The notes under the pieces were generated by a model that saw nothing but the letters and a program-made list of their open reading frames with translations, did not search any database and was not told the DNA's origin. 64,000 nucleotides of DNA from Paludibacter sp. UBA6032 (lineage in GTDB: Bacteria > Bacteroidota > Bacteroidia > Bacteroidales > Paludibacteraceae), in contig DIZI01000005.1 in assembly GCA_002427885.1 (NCBI GenBank), forward strand, positions 64,653-128,652, written 5' to 3'. Position 1 is the first letter of the stretch, and every line of letters starts with the position of its first letter. This document shows positions 42,015 through 52,145 of the stretch, one piece after another. Position numbers and translations under genes: made by a program.

Positions 42015-44435
42015 TTATTTTGAACTTCTGTTTTGTTCTTCACTCGACGAAGTTGAACGATTTGAGCGGGTTTTAAAATTATCTTTGCCGAAACGGAAAT
42101 TGAACGACAAACTGACTCTCCGGGAATTCCATCTATTAATCACATCAATATCCACATTGTCATATTTTGCATAGGCACTACCATTGGAAGTATTAAAAAT
42201 ATCGTTAATTGCTAATTTTATCGAGCCCTGATCTTTCAGAATGTTTCTTTGTAAACCAAAGTCTATGGAATATCGGGGACGAACAATGATGTTACTTACC
42301 AGTTGAGATGAAGAATAACGTCCGCTTAATTCCATTTGCAATTTGTATGGCAACGTAAAGTTATTGCTAATATTTCCGTTAAAGCTGTAACGACTGAGTT
42401 TCGAATTTACATTTTCATTCATCTGCAATTCTTTGTACATTCCGGTTATTGTTCCGTTCAGTTGCCACCATTTGAACGGTTGAAACTGAAAAGTTTCCGA
42501 GAGATTACAGTCAATTGAGTTACTCAGATTTTCGTTTGTCTGATAAACTGTTTTCGAAGCATCATCCTGACGAATAATCTCTGTAAAAAGACCTTTGGTG
42601 TAATTAAAACCCAAACTCGTGATTAATGCACCTTTATAGTTATGCGATAAGCCTAAGGAGTGCGTAAACTGAGGTTCCAGGTATGGATTACCTACATTGT
42701 AGGTGTAAGGATCTACCATCCATTTAAATGGATTCAGCATATGATAACCCGGACGACCGATTCTGTAGCTGTATTTAAAGTTCACATTGTTTGATTCATT
42801 TAGTTTTTGCTGAACAAAAAACGAAGGAAACAATTTTAAATAGCTTGTATCATTCACTTCATTAGTGACTAAGGAGGTACCTTTCGAAATCGTATTTTCG
42901 AGGCGTAAACCAAGTTGAACGGTTGTTTTATCAAACTGAGCCCGTCCATTGACATAAGCCGCCTGAATATTTTCATCGTACACAAAATGATCATTCTGAG
43001 TCAAAAACCCGGTCATATCTATTCTGCTATCGGTATTTACAAAACTGGTTTTAAGTCCCGATTCAAAATTGAAATTTTTTCCCATTGGTAAGACATAATC
43101 GAGTTTGGCAGTGTATATATTTATATTATTACCCTGCTCCGTGGCTACAATTATATCATGATTTAAATCAATTCCATTTGCATCCTGAAAATAACCCGAT
43201 TGATTATTCGGACTTTCAAATCCGAAATGTGCATAATCTATGTCCACTGAAAGTGATTGACCGGTTGTGTCAATATCCCATTTGTAATTGATATTATAGG
43301 TTTGATTTGTCCATTTATTATTTTGATTGGCAGCAGTAAAAAGCACTGAATCAACATTTCTGTACTTATCGGTAAAACTGGTCGTACTATTATCAAGATT
43401 ATTATTGTGTCCGTTATTGCCTCTGAACATTACACTCAACACATGATTTTTAGCGATAAAATAATCGGCACCCATTTTATAATTATGCGAAGTCCCACTG
43501 TAATCGCCTTTGTTATATATCAATTGATATGCACCTTCCAATGCTGTACTCGTAAATCTGCGGGAAGCATCCATTGTATTCCAGCCGGCCCAATTATAAT
43601 TTGAATAATTTCCGTACAGATTTAATTTCCCATAATTCATATTTAAATCCAGACCACCATTCCAACCTAATTTGGCCGCATAATTAGCACCTGCATTTAC
43701 ATTTCCGTTAAAGCCGGGTGCTTTGGTGTGTTTCGTTTTAATATTGATTATGCCTGAATTGCCTTCAGCATCGTAACGGGCTGATGGATTCTCGATAATT
43801 TCGATTTTGTCAACGTTTTTACCCTGCATACCTTTAAGCATAGAAGCCAGTTGTGTTCCGGAAACATAGGTTGGTTTATCGTCGATAAGTACTTTTACAC
43901 CCTGTAATCCTTTTAAACTGATATTATCGTTATTATCAATGGTTACCCCGGGAAGTTTTCGAAGTATTTCATATACATTTTCCGAAGCCGATGTTATAGA
44001 AGCCTCCGGATTAATCACCATTTTATCAACGGTTTGCTCAATAAATTGCTTTTTGGCAGTAATCACGACATCCTTAAGCATTTTTGCATTTTCGCGTAAA
44101 ATAACATTTCTTTCAATAACCGGCTTTTTACCGTCAACAACTATATTTTCAGTTTCCAGACGATCGTACCCCAACATACTTACCGAAAGAATATATTCAC
44201 CTTTAGAAACCTTGCTGATTTCGAATTCACCCTGAGCATTACAAACTTCACCCTTAATTATTTTTTTAGTCTTCGGACTGATCAAAGTTGCCGTTGCAAA
44301 TTCTACAGGTTTGTTATTTTCATCAATAACCGTCCCTTTTACAGTAACGTTTATTACTTCAGCAGATACAAAAATTGAAATCATTGAAAAACTGATGATT
44401 AATAGATAATTTAAAAATTTCGGCTTCATTTTCAT
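42015..44435 (-). CDS. TonB-dependent receptor-like outer-membrane barrel (OMP_b-brl_3 type)
   Basis: An 806-residue protein: signal peptide (ending VSAEV), CarboxypepD_reg-like domain (about 27-105: VKGTVIDENNKPVEFATATLISP), plug (about 110-230: LKDVVITAKKQFIEQTVDKMVINPE, SGIINIKTK) and a long barrel ending RVSLSFNFRFGKDNF. Absence of a SusD partner, and the plug and barrel type, set it apart from SusC. The Ser/Asn/Arg-rich tail after the last strand is unusual for a receptor. The substrate is unknown. It converges with the symporter remnant. Confidence 0.88.
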   Translation of the reverse strand: MKMKPKFLNYLLIISFSMISIFVSAEVINVTVKGTVIDENNKPVEFATATLISPKTKKIIKGEVCNAQGEFEISKVSKGEYILSVSMLGYDRLETENIVVDGKKPVIERNVILRENAKMLKDVVITAKKQFIEQTVDKMVINPEASITSASENVYEILRKLPGVTIDNNDNISLKGLQGVKVLIDDKPTYVSGTQLASMLKGMQGKNVDKIEIIENPSARYDAEGNSGIINIKTKHTKAPGFNGNVNAGANYAAKLGWNGGLDLNMNYGKLNLYGNYSNYNWAGWNTMDASRRFTSTALEGAYQLIYNKGDYSGTSHNYKMGADYFIAKNHVLSVMFRGNNGHNNNLDNSTTSFTDKYRNVDSVLFTAANQNNKWTNQTYNINYKWDIDTTGQSLSVDIDYAHFGFESPNNQSGYFQDANGIDLNHDIIVATEQGNNINIYTAKLDYVLPMGKNFNFESGLKTSFVNTDSRIDMTGFLTQNDHFVYDENIQAAYVNGRAQFDKTTVQLGLRLENTISKGTSLVTNEVNDTSYLKLFPSFFVQQKLNESNNVNFKYSYRIGRPGYHMLNPFKWMVDPYTYNVGNPYLEPQFTHSLGLSHNYKGALITSLGFNYTKGLFTEIIRQDDASKTVYQTNENLSNSIDCNLSETFQFQPFKWWQLNGTITGMYKELQMNENVNSKLSRYSFNGNISNNFTLPYKLQMELSGRYSSSQLVSNIIVRPRYSIDFGLQRNILKDQGSIKLAINDIFNTSNGSAYAKYDNVDIDVINRWNSRRVSLSFNFRFGKDNFKTRSNRSTSSSEEQNRSSK

Positions 44436-44979
44436 TTAAAATTTTATTGTTTTTCTTTATATGACGATTACAATCCTCAATTATTACATTGTTAATCGAT
44501 ATTTATTTTATCAGTTAGACGAGAGAAACAGTTCGTTTGGATTTAAATTTCAATTCTTTTTTATCACAAAAAGAAAATCAATCGTTCGTTAATCTTCCGA
44601 ACATAAAAATAAGAATTTCATTCTCAATTGAATAAATCAATGAAAATTTCTCGTTTTTTTTGTAATAAAATGAAGTTGGGAAATGTTTTTTTTATTTGCG
44701 AAGAGTTTACTATGACCTAAACGTAAGGTTTAGAGTTTGACAGAAAAGTGAATCAAATAATTAATTCTAATGGAGTAGGATTTGAACCATCAGAACAGAT
44801 TTTGTTGTTGAAACATGAGAATTTCTAATCTAAAGTGCATAACAAAATGGAGACAGTTTAACATCATTTGCTCCAGTTACAACTAAGTTACAAGATAAAC
44901 TGCAGGAAGTAGGGAAAATGGACTAAACTATAACTTACCCAAAATAAAAAGTGAGTGAATATGGTAAGTCTGTTCCAGA
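44436..44979. other. Intergenic region, 544 bases
   Basis: AT-rich DNA upstream of the TonB-type receptor and downstream of the channel gene. No ORF or RNA gene is convincing. A short stretch near 44771 resembles a tRNA T-arm but has no matching arms. AGTCTG/CAGACT at 44967-44981 forms a small hairpin over the stop codon of the channel gene. Confidence 0.4.
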
Positions 44980-46017
44980 CTACTGATTTAATGCAATTTT
45001 TTTCAATTTCTCAATCTGTTCTACATTACCAAATACCAGTAGTTTATCACCCAGTTGAATTAGATTGTCGGCTTTGGGGTTTACCTGTAGCTCACTCATG
45101 GATGAATAGAATCCTATAACAACCAGATTCGTGCGATTGGGTATATTGGCTTCCCGATAGGTTTTATTTATCAGATCACTGTCTTCTTTAATCTCAACCA
45201 GTCCAAACTGATATTCTTTCATTTCTTCTTTACCACCAAATTCTACAAAACTATAAAAATCGGTACTGGTTGTGGCTATAGAAATGATTCGATCAGTCGC
45301 AATTTCGATGGGTGATACAATAAAATCAGCACCTGCCTTTTTGAATTTTTCGGATGAATTTGTTTCGGCGACCCGTGTTATGACTTTAATATCCTTATTC
45401 AAATCTTTGGCACTCAAGGTCACAAAAAGATTTTCAGCATCAGTTGAAAGAACAGAAATTATAAATCTGGCTTTTTTTATTCCTGCCCGAATCAATACGG
45501 CATCGTCGGTGGCATCGGCATCCAAATGAATGTACTTATCGCTGTACAATTCCTTTAACTTTTCATTTCGTTCGGAATTACTTTCAATTATAACTACTTC
45601 CAGACCTTTTTTTAGTAAATCTTCCAGCACATGTTTCCCGGTTTTCCCATATCCACAAACTATGTAATGGTTTTTCATTTTGTCTAAAGTCTTATCCATT
45701 TTTCTTTGTTTTAATAATGTTGATAATTCTCCTTCGGCGAAGAAGGTTGATATTTTTCCAACGGCATATAATCCGACGGTAAAAGCTGCAATAATTAAAC
45801 TGATGGTGAAAATTTTTCCAGCCGGTGTTACCGGCACAACATCGCCATAACCAATTGTAGCCAATGTAATGACCAGCATATAAATCGATTGAAGCGGCGA
45901 TAAATGTTCAATAAAAATTAAACCTAAAAACCCAATAATAAAAATAGAAAATATTGCCATCAAGGGAATAAATAATTCCTTGAAAATCAATGTTCTTAAT
46001 TTAGTTCTGAATCTCAT
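44980..46017 (-). CDS. Potassium channel with RCK/TrkA domains
   Basis: A 345-residue protein: two transmembrane helices flank a pore loop with the K+ selectivity filter TIGYGDVVP, followed by a TrkA-N/RCK nucleotide-binding domain (YIVCGYGKTGKHVLEDLL) and a TrkA-C domain. This is the MthK-like architecture, a ligand-gated K+ channel of the inner membrane that helps in ion and osmotic control. It has its own promoter within the gap after the universal stress gene. Confidence 0.93.
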   Translation of the reverse strand: MRFRTKLRTLIFKELFIPLMAIFSIFIIGFLGLIFIEHLSPLQSIYMLVITLATIGYGDVVPVTPAGKIFTISLIIAAFTVGLYAVGKISTFFAEGELSTLLKQRKMDKTLDKMKNHYIVCGYGKTGKHVLEDLLKKGLEVVIIESNSERNEKLKELYSDKYIHLDADATDDAVLIRAGIKKARFIISVLSTDAENLFVTLSAKDLNKDIKVITRVAETNSSEKFKKAGADFIVSPIEIATDRIISIATTSTDFYSFVEFGGKEEMKEYQFGLVEIKEDSDLINKTYREANIPNRTNLVVIGFYSSMSELQVNPKADNLIQLGDKLLVFGNVEQIEKLKKIALNQ

Positions 46018-46042
46018 TTTCCATTTTTTGAATTAGATTAAG

Positions 46043-46050
46043 CAAATGTA
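46043..46050 (-). promoter_or_regulatory. -7 promoter element of the K+ channel gene
   Basis: CAAATGTA on the plus strand reads TACATTTG on the minus strand, 26 bases before the ATG. Confidence 0.55.
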
Positions 46051-46071
46051 AAGATTTGTATTCAACAAAAA

Positions 46072-46842
46072 TCAATCACACAATGAATACAAATCACCAC
46101 GCGGATTGACCAACAAAACAGGAACAGGTGATTTTTTCACAACATGATATTCTTTCGGTCCAAAAAGTATATCGTCCAAGCCATAATCGCGCGAAGCGGA
46201 TACAATGATAATTCCGGCCTGTTCATTCTCTGCAACCTGAATGGCTTCAACTTCCACTTTAAAACTGTCACGGGTTGCTTTATCAAGCGTATAACCGAAG
46301 TTGAATTTATCAAATAACGATTTCATTTTATCGGCATTGGCAGCCGCCTTTGATCCGTAATCGTTGGCTAACAGCATTTTAACCTCCGAGTTACAAAACC
46401 GTCCGAAAGCAGCTGCAAATTGAGCTTTTTCCATTTCTTCTTCCAAAAATCCAATGGGAAGAATTACTTTCTTCAAATCGAGTGATGTAAATGTATCTTT
46501 ATAAAGCACATAAGGTATACGCAAATCACGACAGGCACTTAATGCTGTTCGAATAGATTTAGAACCGGTTTCCGGCAGTTGAATAAACAGGAATAAGGCA
46601 TCCAACTTTTCGCAGACAGAATATAAAGTATTGGTTTTAATGCTGCAAACAACGATTTTTATTTCCGTTAAATGGTTTGTAGTCAAAAAAGATTCCAGTT
46701 CTTTTTCCCGTTCAATTATTAGATCATCTGCATCTACAAAACTCAAAACAGTACATGATTTCTGAAGTTGGGTTGCCAGAGTTGATGCAGATAACAAGAG
46801 AATTTGTGCTGTTTTTATTTGTTGAATTTGAATGAGTACCAT
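46072..46842 (-). CDS. Universal stress protein family protein
   Basis: A 256-residue cytoplasmic protein with two USP-like halves; the C-terminal KKSPVPVLLVNPRGD strand is the usual end of a USP domain. Start: an ATG at 46944 overlaps the stop of the MurF-Alr gene (ATGA) and opens a 34-codon extension, but those codons are entirely repeat sequence (46843-46945), so the native start is taken as 46842 (MVLIQIQQ). Whether the fused extension is translated is an open question. Confidence 0.72.
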   Translation of the reverse strand: MVLIQIQQIKTAQILLLSASTLATQLQKSCTVLSFVDADDLIIEREKELESFLTTNHLTEIKIVVCSIKTNTLYSVCEKLDALFLFIQLPETGSKSIRTALSACRDLRIPYVLYKDTFTSLDLKKVILPIGFLEEEMEKAQFAAAFGRFCNSEVKMLLANDYGSKAAANADKMKSLFDKFNFGYTLDKATRDSFKVEVEAIQVAENEQAGIIIVSASRDYGLDDILFGPKEYHVVKKSPVPVLLVNPRGDLYSLCD

Positions 46843-46945
46843 AAGCCCCTTTAATCCCCCATAGGGGGAATTATAATTTGTAATATTTTGAATTATTATT
46901 TTTCGAAAGTGATTTTTAGTCCCCTTTATGGGGTTGGGGGTCATT
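46843..46945. repeat. Inverted CCCC-repeat pair between MurF-Alr and universal stress genes
   Basis: Arms near 46844-46872 (CCCCTTTAATCCCCCATAG) and 46917-46945 (CCCCTTTATGGGGTTGGGGG) are diverged, oppositely oriented members of the same family as 18837-18950, about 45 bases apart. It joins the stop of one gene to an in-frame ATG of the next. Confidence 0.65.
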
Positions 46946-49400
46946 CCTGAAAATAAACCCTCTTTACACGTCTCGAAACACTTGTAAGTACTTCATATGG
47001 AATTGTTTTCAACCATCCTGCAACTTCGGAAATGGTAAGATGATCTCCAAATATTTCCACCTGATCACCTTCTTTCGCTTCCAAATTGGTCACATCAATC
47101 ATCACCAGATCCATGCATACATTTCCAATCACTTTGGCGCGCTGACCGTTGATAAGCACCTCTCCTACTCCATTTCCCAATTTACGATCGAAACCGTCTG
47201 CATATCCTATCGGAATAACGGCAATGCGTTTATCTGTATTCACAATTCCTTTACGGCTGTATCCGACTGTTTCGCCGGCTTTCACATTTTTTATCTGTAA
47301 AATTATGGTTTTCAAGGCACAAACCTGCTTCAGGTTTGCTTCGGGCAACGAACTGATACCGTAATGACCAATGCCCAACCGTACCATATCGAACTGGAAT
47401 TCAGGGAATCGTTCGATGCCGGCTGAATTAAGTATATGACGCATTATATGGTGAGAAAAAGTAGTTGAAAATTGATCAGCACAATTATTGAATGTTGATA
47501 TCTGTTGCCGTGTAAAAGCGTCGAACTTTGCTTCATCGGAGCCCGACAAATGAGAAAAGACCGAACGGACTTTCACCTGATTCTGGCTTTTCAGTTTTGT
47601 GAGTAGCTGTTCCATTTCCAGTGGTTCAAAACCTAACCGGTGCATACCGCTATCTATTTTAATATGAATGGGATAATCAACAATTCCAAGCTTTCCGGCA
47701 GCAGCAATAAATGCATCAAGCAAACGGAAACTGTATATTTCGGGTTCCAGTTTGTTGTCGAAAATCATTCCGAAACTGCCCTTCTCGGGGTTCATCACCA
47801 CGATGGGGATACGAATACCTTCGCGTCGCAATTCAGCTCCTTCGTCGGCAACTGCCACAGCCAGGTATTCCACCTGATGATGTTGCAACGTTCGGGCTAC
47901 TTCCACCGAACCACTTCCGTATGCAAAAGCTTTTACCATGCACATCATTTTGGTTTCAGGACGAAGTTTAGAGCGAAAATAATTCAAATTATCCACCAAC
48001 GCGTTTAAATTTACTTCCAGAATGGTTTCATGCGCAATCAACTCTAGTTTTTCCGAAATATCTTCGAAATGATATTTGCGGGAACCCTTCAAAAGAATTA
48101 TTTCCTTTTGAAAATCACGTATAAACTTCGATTTCAGAAAATCTTCAGTCGTTTGAAAAAAATACTTTTCATTCAATTGAAATGCATCAGACTGGGATGA
48201 AATTTCAGTTCCAATACCGATAATACGTTGAATATTTTTATTTTTCAACAGTTCGGCAACCGTTTTATATAATTCAACCGGTGAGTATCCGCTTTGCAGA
48301 ATATCAGACAAAATAAGCGTTTTCGATAAGCTTTTAGCGGTAGCTTGCTGGTTCAGAAAATCGAGTGCGATACCCAGCGAATTCAAATCGGAATTGTAAC
48401 TATCGTTGATAATCAGGCAATCGCGTATTCCTTCTTTTACTTCCATACGCATGGCCACGGCTTCGAGCTGAAGAACCCGTTTCGCAATTTCGTCCATCTT
48501 ATAGCCAAACAATAACATCACAGCCACACATTGTAAGGTGTTTTCCACGGATGCTTCGTCAGTAAAAGGTATAGTTATCTGACTTTCTACTTCTTCAAAT
48601 TTAAGTGCAACTTGTGTAGATGCCGGTTTCTTTTCAACCCTCAAAATCCGCATCCTTGCTCGCTCTCCTTTTCCCCACGCAAACAATTTTCCTTTGAAAT
48701 CCGATTGAGCAATCGCTATTTCAACTAATTTATTATCAGAACAATAAATTAATTCCTCGGTTTGTTTAAACAATTGCAGTTTTTCTTCGCATTTCTGCTT
48801 TAAACCCGAGAAATTTTCCTGATGTGCGTCACCTAAGTTGGTAAAAATACCAATAGTTGGTTGAATGATAGGTTGTAAGCGTTCCATTTCGTGAGGTTCG
48901 GAAATACCGGCTTCGAAAATTCCCAATTCAGTAGTCGCACTCATGGCCCATACCGACAGCGGAACTCCTATTTGTGAATTGTAACTACGAGGCGAACGAA
49001 TAATATTATAATCGGTGTGTAGCAACTGAAACAGCCATTCTTTTACCACTGTTTTTCCATTGCTACCGGTGATGCCGATTACAGGAATTTTGAATGATGA
49101 ACGATGCTTTGCGGCCAGCAATTGCAATGCTTTCAATGCATCACTTACCTGCAGAAAAACGGCATCGGGCAATTTGTCAAACTCCGGACGCATTTCACTC
49201 ACGACAAAAAAACGAAGATTTTGTTGGTATAGTTCCGAAACATAGTTATGACCGTCGTTTCGGCTAGTTTTAATGGCAAAAAACAAACTCTCGAATGGAA
49301 ATGACAACGAACGACTATCGGTCAATAACCAATTTATATCAGCGTCTGGTTGTTTTTTATTGTTAGCACCGATTAAGCGGGCTATTTCGGTAAGTTTCAT
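46941..49400 (-). CDS. murF-alr: Bifunctional MurF ligase / alanine racemase
   Basis: An 819-residue fusion. Residues about 1-450 are UDP-MurNAc-tripeptide:D-Ala-D-Ala ligase (ATP loop GITGSNGKTVVKEWL, then NLGDAHQENF and NDSYNSDLNSLGIALD). From about 460 it is a PLP-dependent alanine racemase: the PLP lysine is in MVKAFAYGSG, with the second catalytic Tyr region in GETVGYSRKG and a MIDVTNL/GDQVEIFG end. One protein makes D-alanine and adds D-Ala-D-Ala to the precursor. This fusion is a known Bacteroidetes trait. It follows the BI-1 gene by 27 bases. Confidence 0.95.
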   Translation of the reverse strand: MKLTEIARLIGANNKKQPDADINWLLTDSRSLSFPFESLFFAIKTSRNDGHNYVSELYQQNLRFFVVSEMRPEFDKLPDAVFLQVSDALKALQLLAAKHRSSFKIPVIGITGSNGKTVVKEWLFQLLHTDYNIIRSPRSYNSQIGVPLSVWAMSATTELGIFEAGISEPHEMERLQPIIQPTIGIFTNLGDAHQENFSGLKQKCEEKLQLFKQTEELIYCSDNKLVEIAIAQSDFKGKLFAWGKGERARMRILRVEKKPASTQVALKFEEVESQITIPFTDEASVENTLQCVAVMLLFGYKMDEIAKRVLQLEAVAMRMEVKEGIRDCLIINDSYNSDLNSLGIALDFLNQQATAKSLSKTLILSDILQSGYSPVELYKTVAELLKNKNIQRIIGIGTEISSQSDAFQLNEKYFFQTTEDFLKSKFIRDFQKEIILLKGSRKYHFEDISEKLELIAHETILEVNLNALVDNLNYFRSKLRPETKMMCMVKAFAYGSGSVEVARTLQHHQVEYLAVAVADEGAELRREGIRIPIVVMNPEKGSFGMIFDNKLEPEIYSFRLLDAFIAAAGKLGIVDYPIHIKIDSGMHRLGFEPLEMEQLLTKLKSQNQVKVRSVFSHLSGSDEAKFDAFTRQQISTFNNCADQFSTTFSHHIMRHILNSAGIERFPEFQFDMVRLGIGHYGISSLPEANLKQVCALKTIILQIKNVKAGETVGYSRKGIVNTDKRIAVIPIGYADGFDRKLGNGVGEVLINGQRAKVIGNVCMDLVMIDVTNLEAKEGDQVEIFGDHLTISEVAGWLKTIPYEVLTSVSRRVKRVYFQE

Positions 49401-49427
49401 ATATTCAGCTATCAGTTAATTGAAATA

Positions 49428-50126
49428 CTATCTTCTTCTTCCAAAAATCCGCAAGAGAAAAAGAAACAGGTTAATGAAATCGAGATAAAGCGTCAAGGCG
49501 CCGATTATGGCTTCTTTTTTATCTTCTTCGCTTCCTTCGTTCCCAATGATATTGAGTTTTTTTAGTTTTTGTGTATCATAGGCTATCAACCCGACGAAAA
49601 TCAAAACACCAGCATACGAAGAAATCCAATAGAGCATTTCGCTCTTGAGAAACATATTGACAACAGAAGCTATAATTAAGCCAAATAATGCCATGATAAG
49701 GATATTTCCCATTTCGGTAAGGTCTTTTTTAGTAAAAAATCCGTAAGCACTCATTGCTGCAAATGTTCCGGCGCTTATAAAAAATACGGATGCAATTGAT
49801 TCGGTTGTGAAAGCAAAAAATATGCAAGACATTGTGAGACCATTCAGTAAGGAATATAAAATAAATATAATGGTGGCCGTCATTGCTGACATTTTTTTAA
49901 TTACTCCGACCAATATACCTACCAAAACCAATTCAGAGATCAACAATCCCATAAAAACATATTGCTGACCAAAAATAAAATTAGTAATTTCGGGTGTTGC
50001 AGCCGTTTTATAAGCCATTAAACCAGTAATAATTAATGCCAGTGACATCCAGCCATAAACATTTACAAAGAAACGTTTTGTTTCAACGATTTCCTGTTCT
50101 TTCGACATTTCAATAAAACTACTCAT
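49428..50126 (-). CDS. Bax inhibitor-1/YccA family membrane protein
   Basis: A 232-residue protein with seven predicted membrane segments, the hallmark LYLDFINLFLFLLRIFGRRR C-terminus and a charged tail. Residues GLIAYDTQKLKKL match the BI-1 (TMBIM) signature; the family forms Ca2+/H+ channel-like pores and modulates membrane proteases in bacteria. It probably cotranscribes with MurF-Alr downstream; no functional link is known. Confidence 0.92.
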   Translation of the reverse strand: MSSFIEMSKEQEIVETKRFFVNVYGWMSLALIITGLMAYKTAATPEITNFIFGQQYVFMGLLISELVLVGILVGVIKKMSAMTATIIFILYSLLNGLTMSCIFFAFTTESIASVFFISAGTFAAMSAYGFFTKKDLTEMGNILIMALFGLIIASVVNMFLKSEMLYWISSYAGVLIFVGLIAYDTQKLKKLNIIGNEGSEEDKKEAIIGALTLYLDFINLFLFLLRIFGRRR

Positions 50127-50186
50127 AATTCCATTCTTAAATAATTCATTTTAATTTTTAATTTTATTATCACTATATAAAACTGC

Positions 50187-52037
50187 TCAATATTTTATTT
50201 TTGCAATTATACCTTCCGATGTAGTCAATACACATTCATTTCTTGAAATTATATTCACTGTATTAATGATTGAATTTCCTATTTTATGACGCCACATTAC
50301 AGCACCTGTTTTAGCATCAATACCATGTAATAAGCCGTTTTTTGTTCCAAAAACTATGATACCAGCCCGTTCAACCAACATACTTGGGTTGTGGTCGTAA
50401 CCATAACCGGCATCTGTTTTCCAAATCAGTTTGAGAGAATTTGTCCGGGTATCCAGCGCCACCACACTATCGTTCAGACAACGGCTGTAAACAACATTAC
50501 CATCTTCCGATATTCCCTCCGTCTCGCGTACTTCATGCAAATTTGTCCGCCAGATTACTTTGCCGGTTTCAGCATCAAGAGCGGTCCAAAACCGATCGGG
50601 CGCCGTAATAAATATTTTAGCGTGAGAATATACCGGCAAAACAGCCGCGGGAGAATAATGCATTCCGGGGTTTCCATTATTCCATTTCCATACCAGACTG
50701 CCATCGGTAGCATTTAAAGCATAAAAGTTACTATCCCATGCTCCAAAATAAAGTTTGTTTTGAGCATAAACCGGTTTCGTTTCCACATAACCCCTGAGTC
50801 CTGAAAATTTCCATAGTTGAGAACCATCTTTTAAGCTAATAGCTCTGAAATTTCCATCACTACCCCCGATAAAAACCGTATCATTTTTCAGTAACGGATT
50901 TCCCATTACGGCTTTGGCAGTTTTAAATTTCCAAATTAATTCTCCCGATGAAGCCTTTAGGCAATAAATGGAACCATCGGTCGATCCAAAAACAACCCGA
51001 TCGGAAGCTACTGCAGGTGAAGAAATTATGCGGTTTCCGGTTTTAAATTTCCAACTATTCTTTCCGTTTTGTAATGAAACGGCATTCATATATCCCAAAT
51101 CATCGCCATAGAAAACCATATTATTCGCAACAGCCGGTGTACAATACAGACCAACACGCGAATTTATCATCCAAATTTCCTTTACATTTTTATTTATGTT
51201 ATTAACTTCGAACGAGGGTTTTAAGGCATTATCGGGTCGATCGTATTTTTTGGTTTCAAAAGCCAACGTGAGCCATAATTTTGGTTCTTGTCCAATTTTC
51301 TTTTCATATACCCGAATGGAGTCGGAAATAGAATAAATGGAATATCCTCCAACCGAATCAGTGGCTCTCAAAGTTGAACGATTGACAATGCCGGGAATTT
51401 CATCGTAATTCAAAACCATATTCCGGTGATAATGACCACCCAAAACGGCTTGCACATTATACTTCCGAATAACATCAGTCATTTCATACCAGTTATCCAC
51501 ATCACCTTTTAACAACGGATAATGGGTAATCATAAAAACGGGCATGCTGCTTCCGGTTTTATCTAATTCCGACTGAACCCAATCGATATCCTGCGGTGCG
51601 ATATGCCCATCGCCCATTTTTATAATCGGTCCGGTTGTAAATCCGATAAATTCACACCCATTATGCGTAAAAACAAATTTATCATTGCCAAATATGTGAG
51701 CGAAATCTGTAGCACCCGATTCACTCCATTTTGTTTCGTGGTTACCGGCTGTAATATAATAAGGAATCTGAAGTTTATCGAAGATCTTTTTTGCATTGCT
51801 TAATGAGATGCTATCACCACTTTCGGATATATCACCCGAAACGAGTACAAAATCAATTCCTTTAATTGAATTAACTTCATTGACAGCATTTAGAAGGTCT
51901 TCGGCCGGAGTAGGATTATTTGCGTTGAGATGCAAATCGGTAAAAAGAGCAAATCGGAAAGGTTCAGTAGCAGATAGTACTGAATTACATTGAAATAGAA
52001 ATACAATGCTAAATAAAAGGAAAGCATATTTTCTCAT
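50187..52037 (-). CDS. Exported metallophosphoesterase fused to a PQQ-type beta-propeller
   Basis: A 616-residue protein with a signal peptide (to about residue 22). Residues about 25-240 are a calcineurin-like phosphoesterase with the full metal set: FTDLHLN, VSGDIS, GNHE, ITHYPLL and GGHYHRN. From about 300 to the end it has at least five repeats of 40-residue blades of the form GxxxWxFxT...VFxGSxDGxxYALxxxxG, the PQQ/outer-membrane YVTN-like propeller. The propeller may bind an extracellular polymer or anchor the enzyme. Substrate unknown. Confidence 0.87.
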   Translation of the reverse strand: MRKYAFLLFSIVFLFQCNSVLSATEPFRFALFTDLHLNANNPTPAEDLLNAVNEVNSIKGIDFVLVSGDISESGDSISLSNAKKIFDKLQIPYYITAGNHETKWSESGATDFAHIFGNDKFVFTHNGCEFIGFTTGPIIKMGDGHIAPQDIDWVQSELDKTGSSMPVFMITHYPLLKGDVDNWYEMTDVIRKYNVQAVLGGHYHRNMVLNYDEIPGIVNRSTLRATDSVGGYSIYSISDSIRVYEKKIGQEPKLWLTLAFETKKYDRPDNALKPSFEVNNINKNVKEIWMINSRVGLYCTPAVANNMVFYGDDLGYMNAVSLQNGKNSWKFKTGNRIISSPAVASDRVVFGSTDGSIYCLKASSGELIWKFKTAKAVMGNPLLKNDTVFIGGSDGNFRAISLKDGSQLWKFSGLRGYVETKPVYAQNKLYFGAWDSNFYALNATDGSLVWKWNNGNPGMHYSPAAVLPVYSHAKIFITAPDRFWTALDAETGKVIWRTNLHEVRETEGISEDGNVVYSRCLNDSVVALDTRTNSLKLIWKTDAGYGYDHNPSMLVERAGIIVFGTKNGLLHGIDAKTGAVMWRHKIGNSIINTVNIISRNECVLTTSEGIIAKIKY

Positions 52038-52083
52038 TTCGAAAGCTTTAATTTAAAAACACAGGTTCTGCTTTTTTTGCCAA

Positions 52084-52091
52084 CAAAGATA
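52084..52091 (-). promoter_or_regulatory. -7 promoter element of the phosphoesterase gene
   Basis: CAAAGATA on the plus strand reads TATCTTTG on the minus strand, 47 bases before the ATG. Confidence 0.55.
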
Positions 52092-52145
52092 CAACTTTCA
52101 ACCGGAAAGTTATACCAATTATTCATATATGACAGTATTAGCCAA

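Noticed and set aside
44765..44800. Segment resembling the T-arm of a tRNA on the minus strand (GGTTCAAATCC-like)
   Set aside because: No anticodon arm, D-arm or acceptor stem can be built around it.
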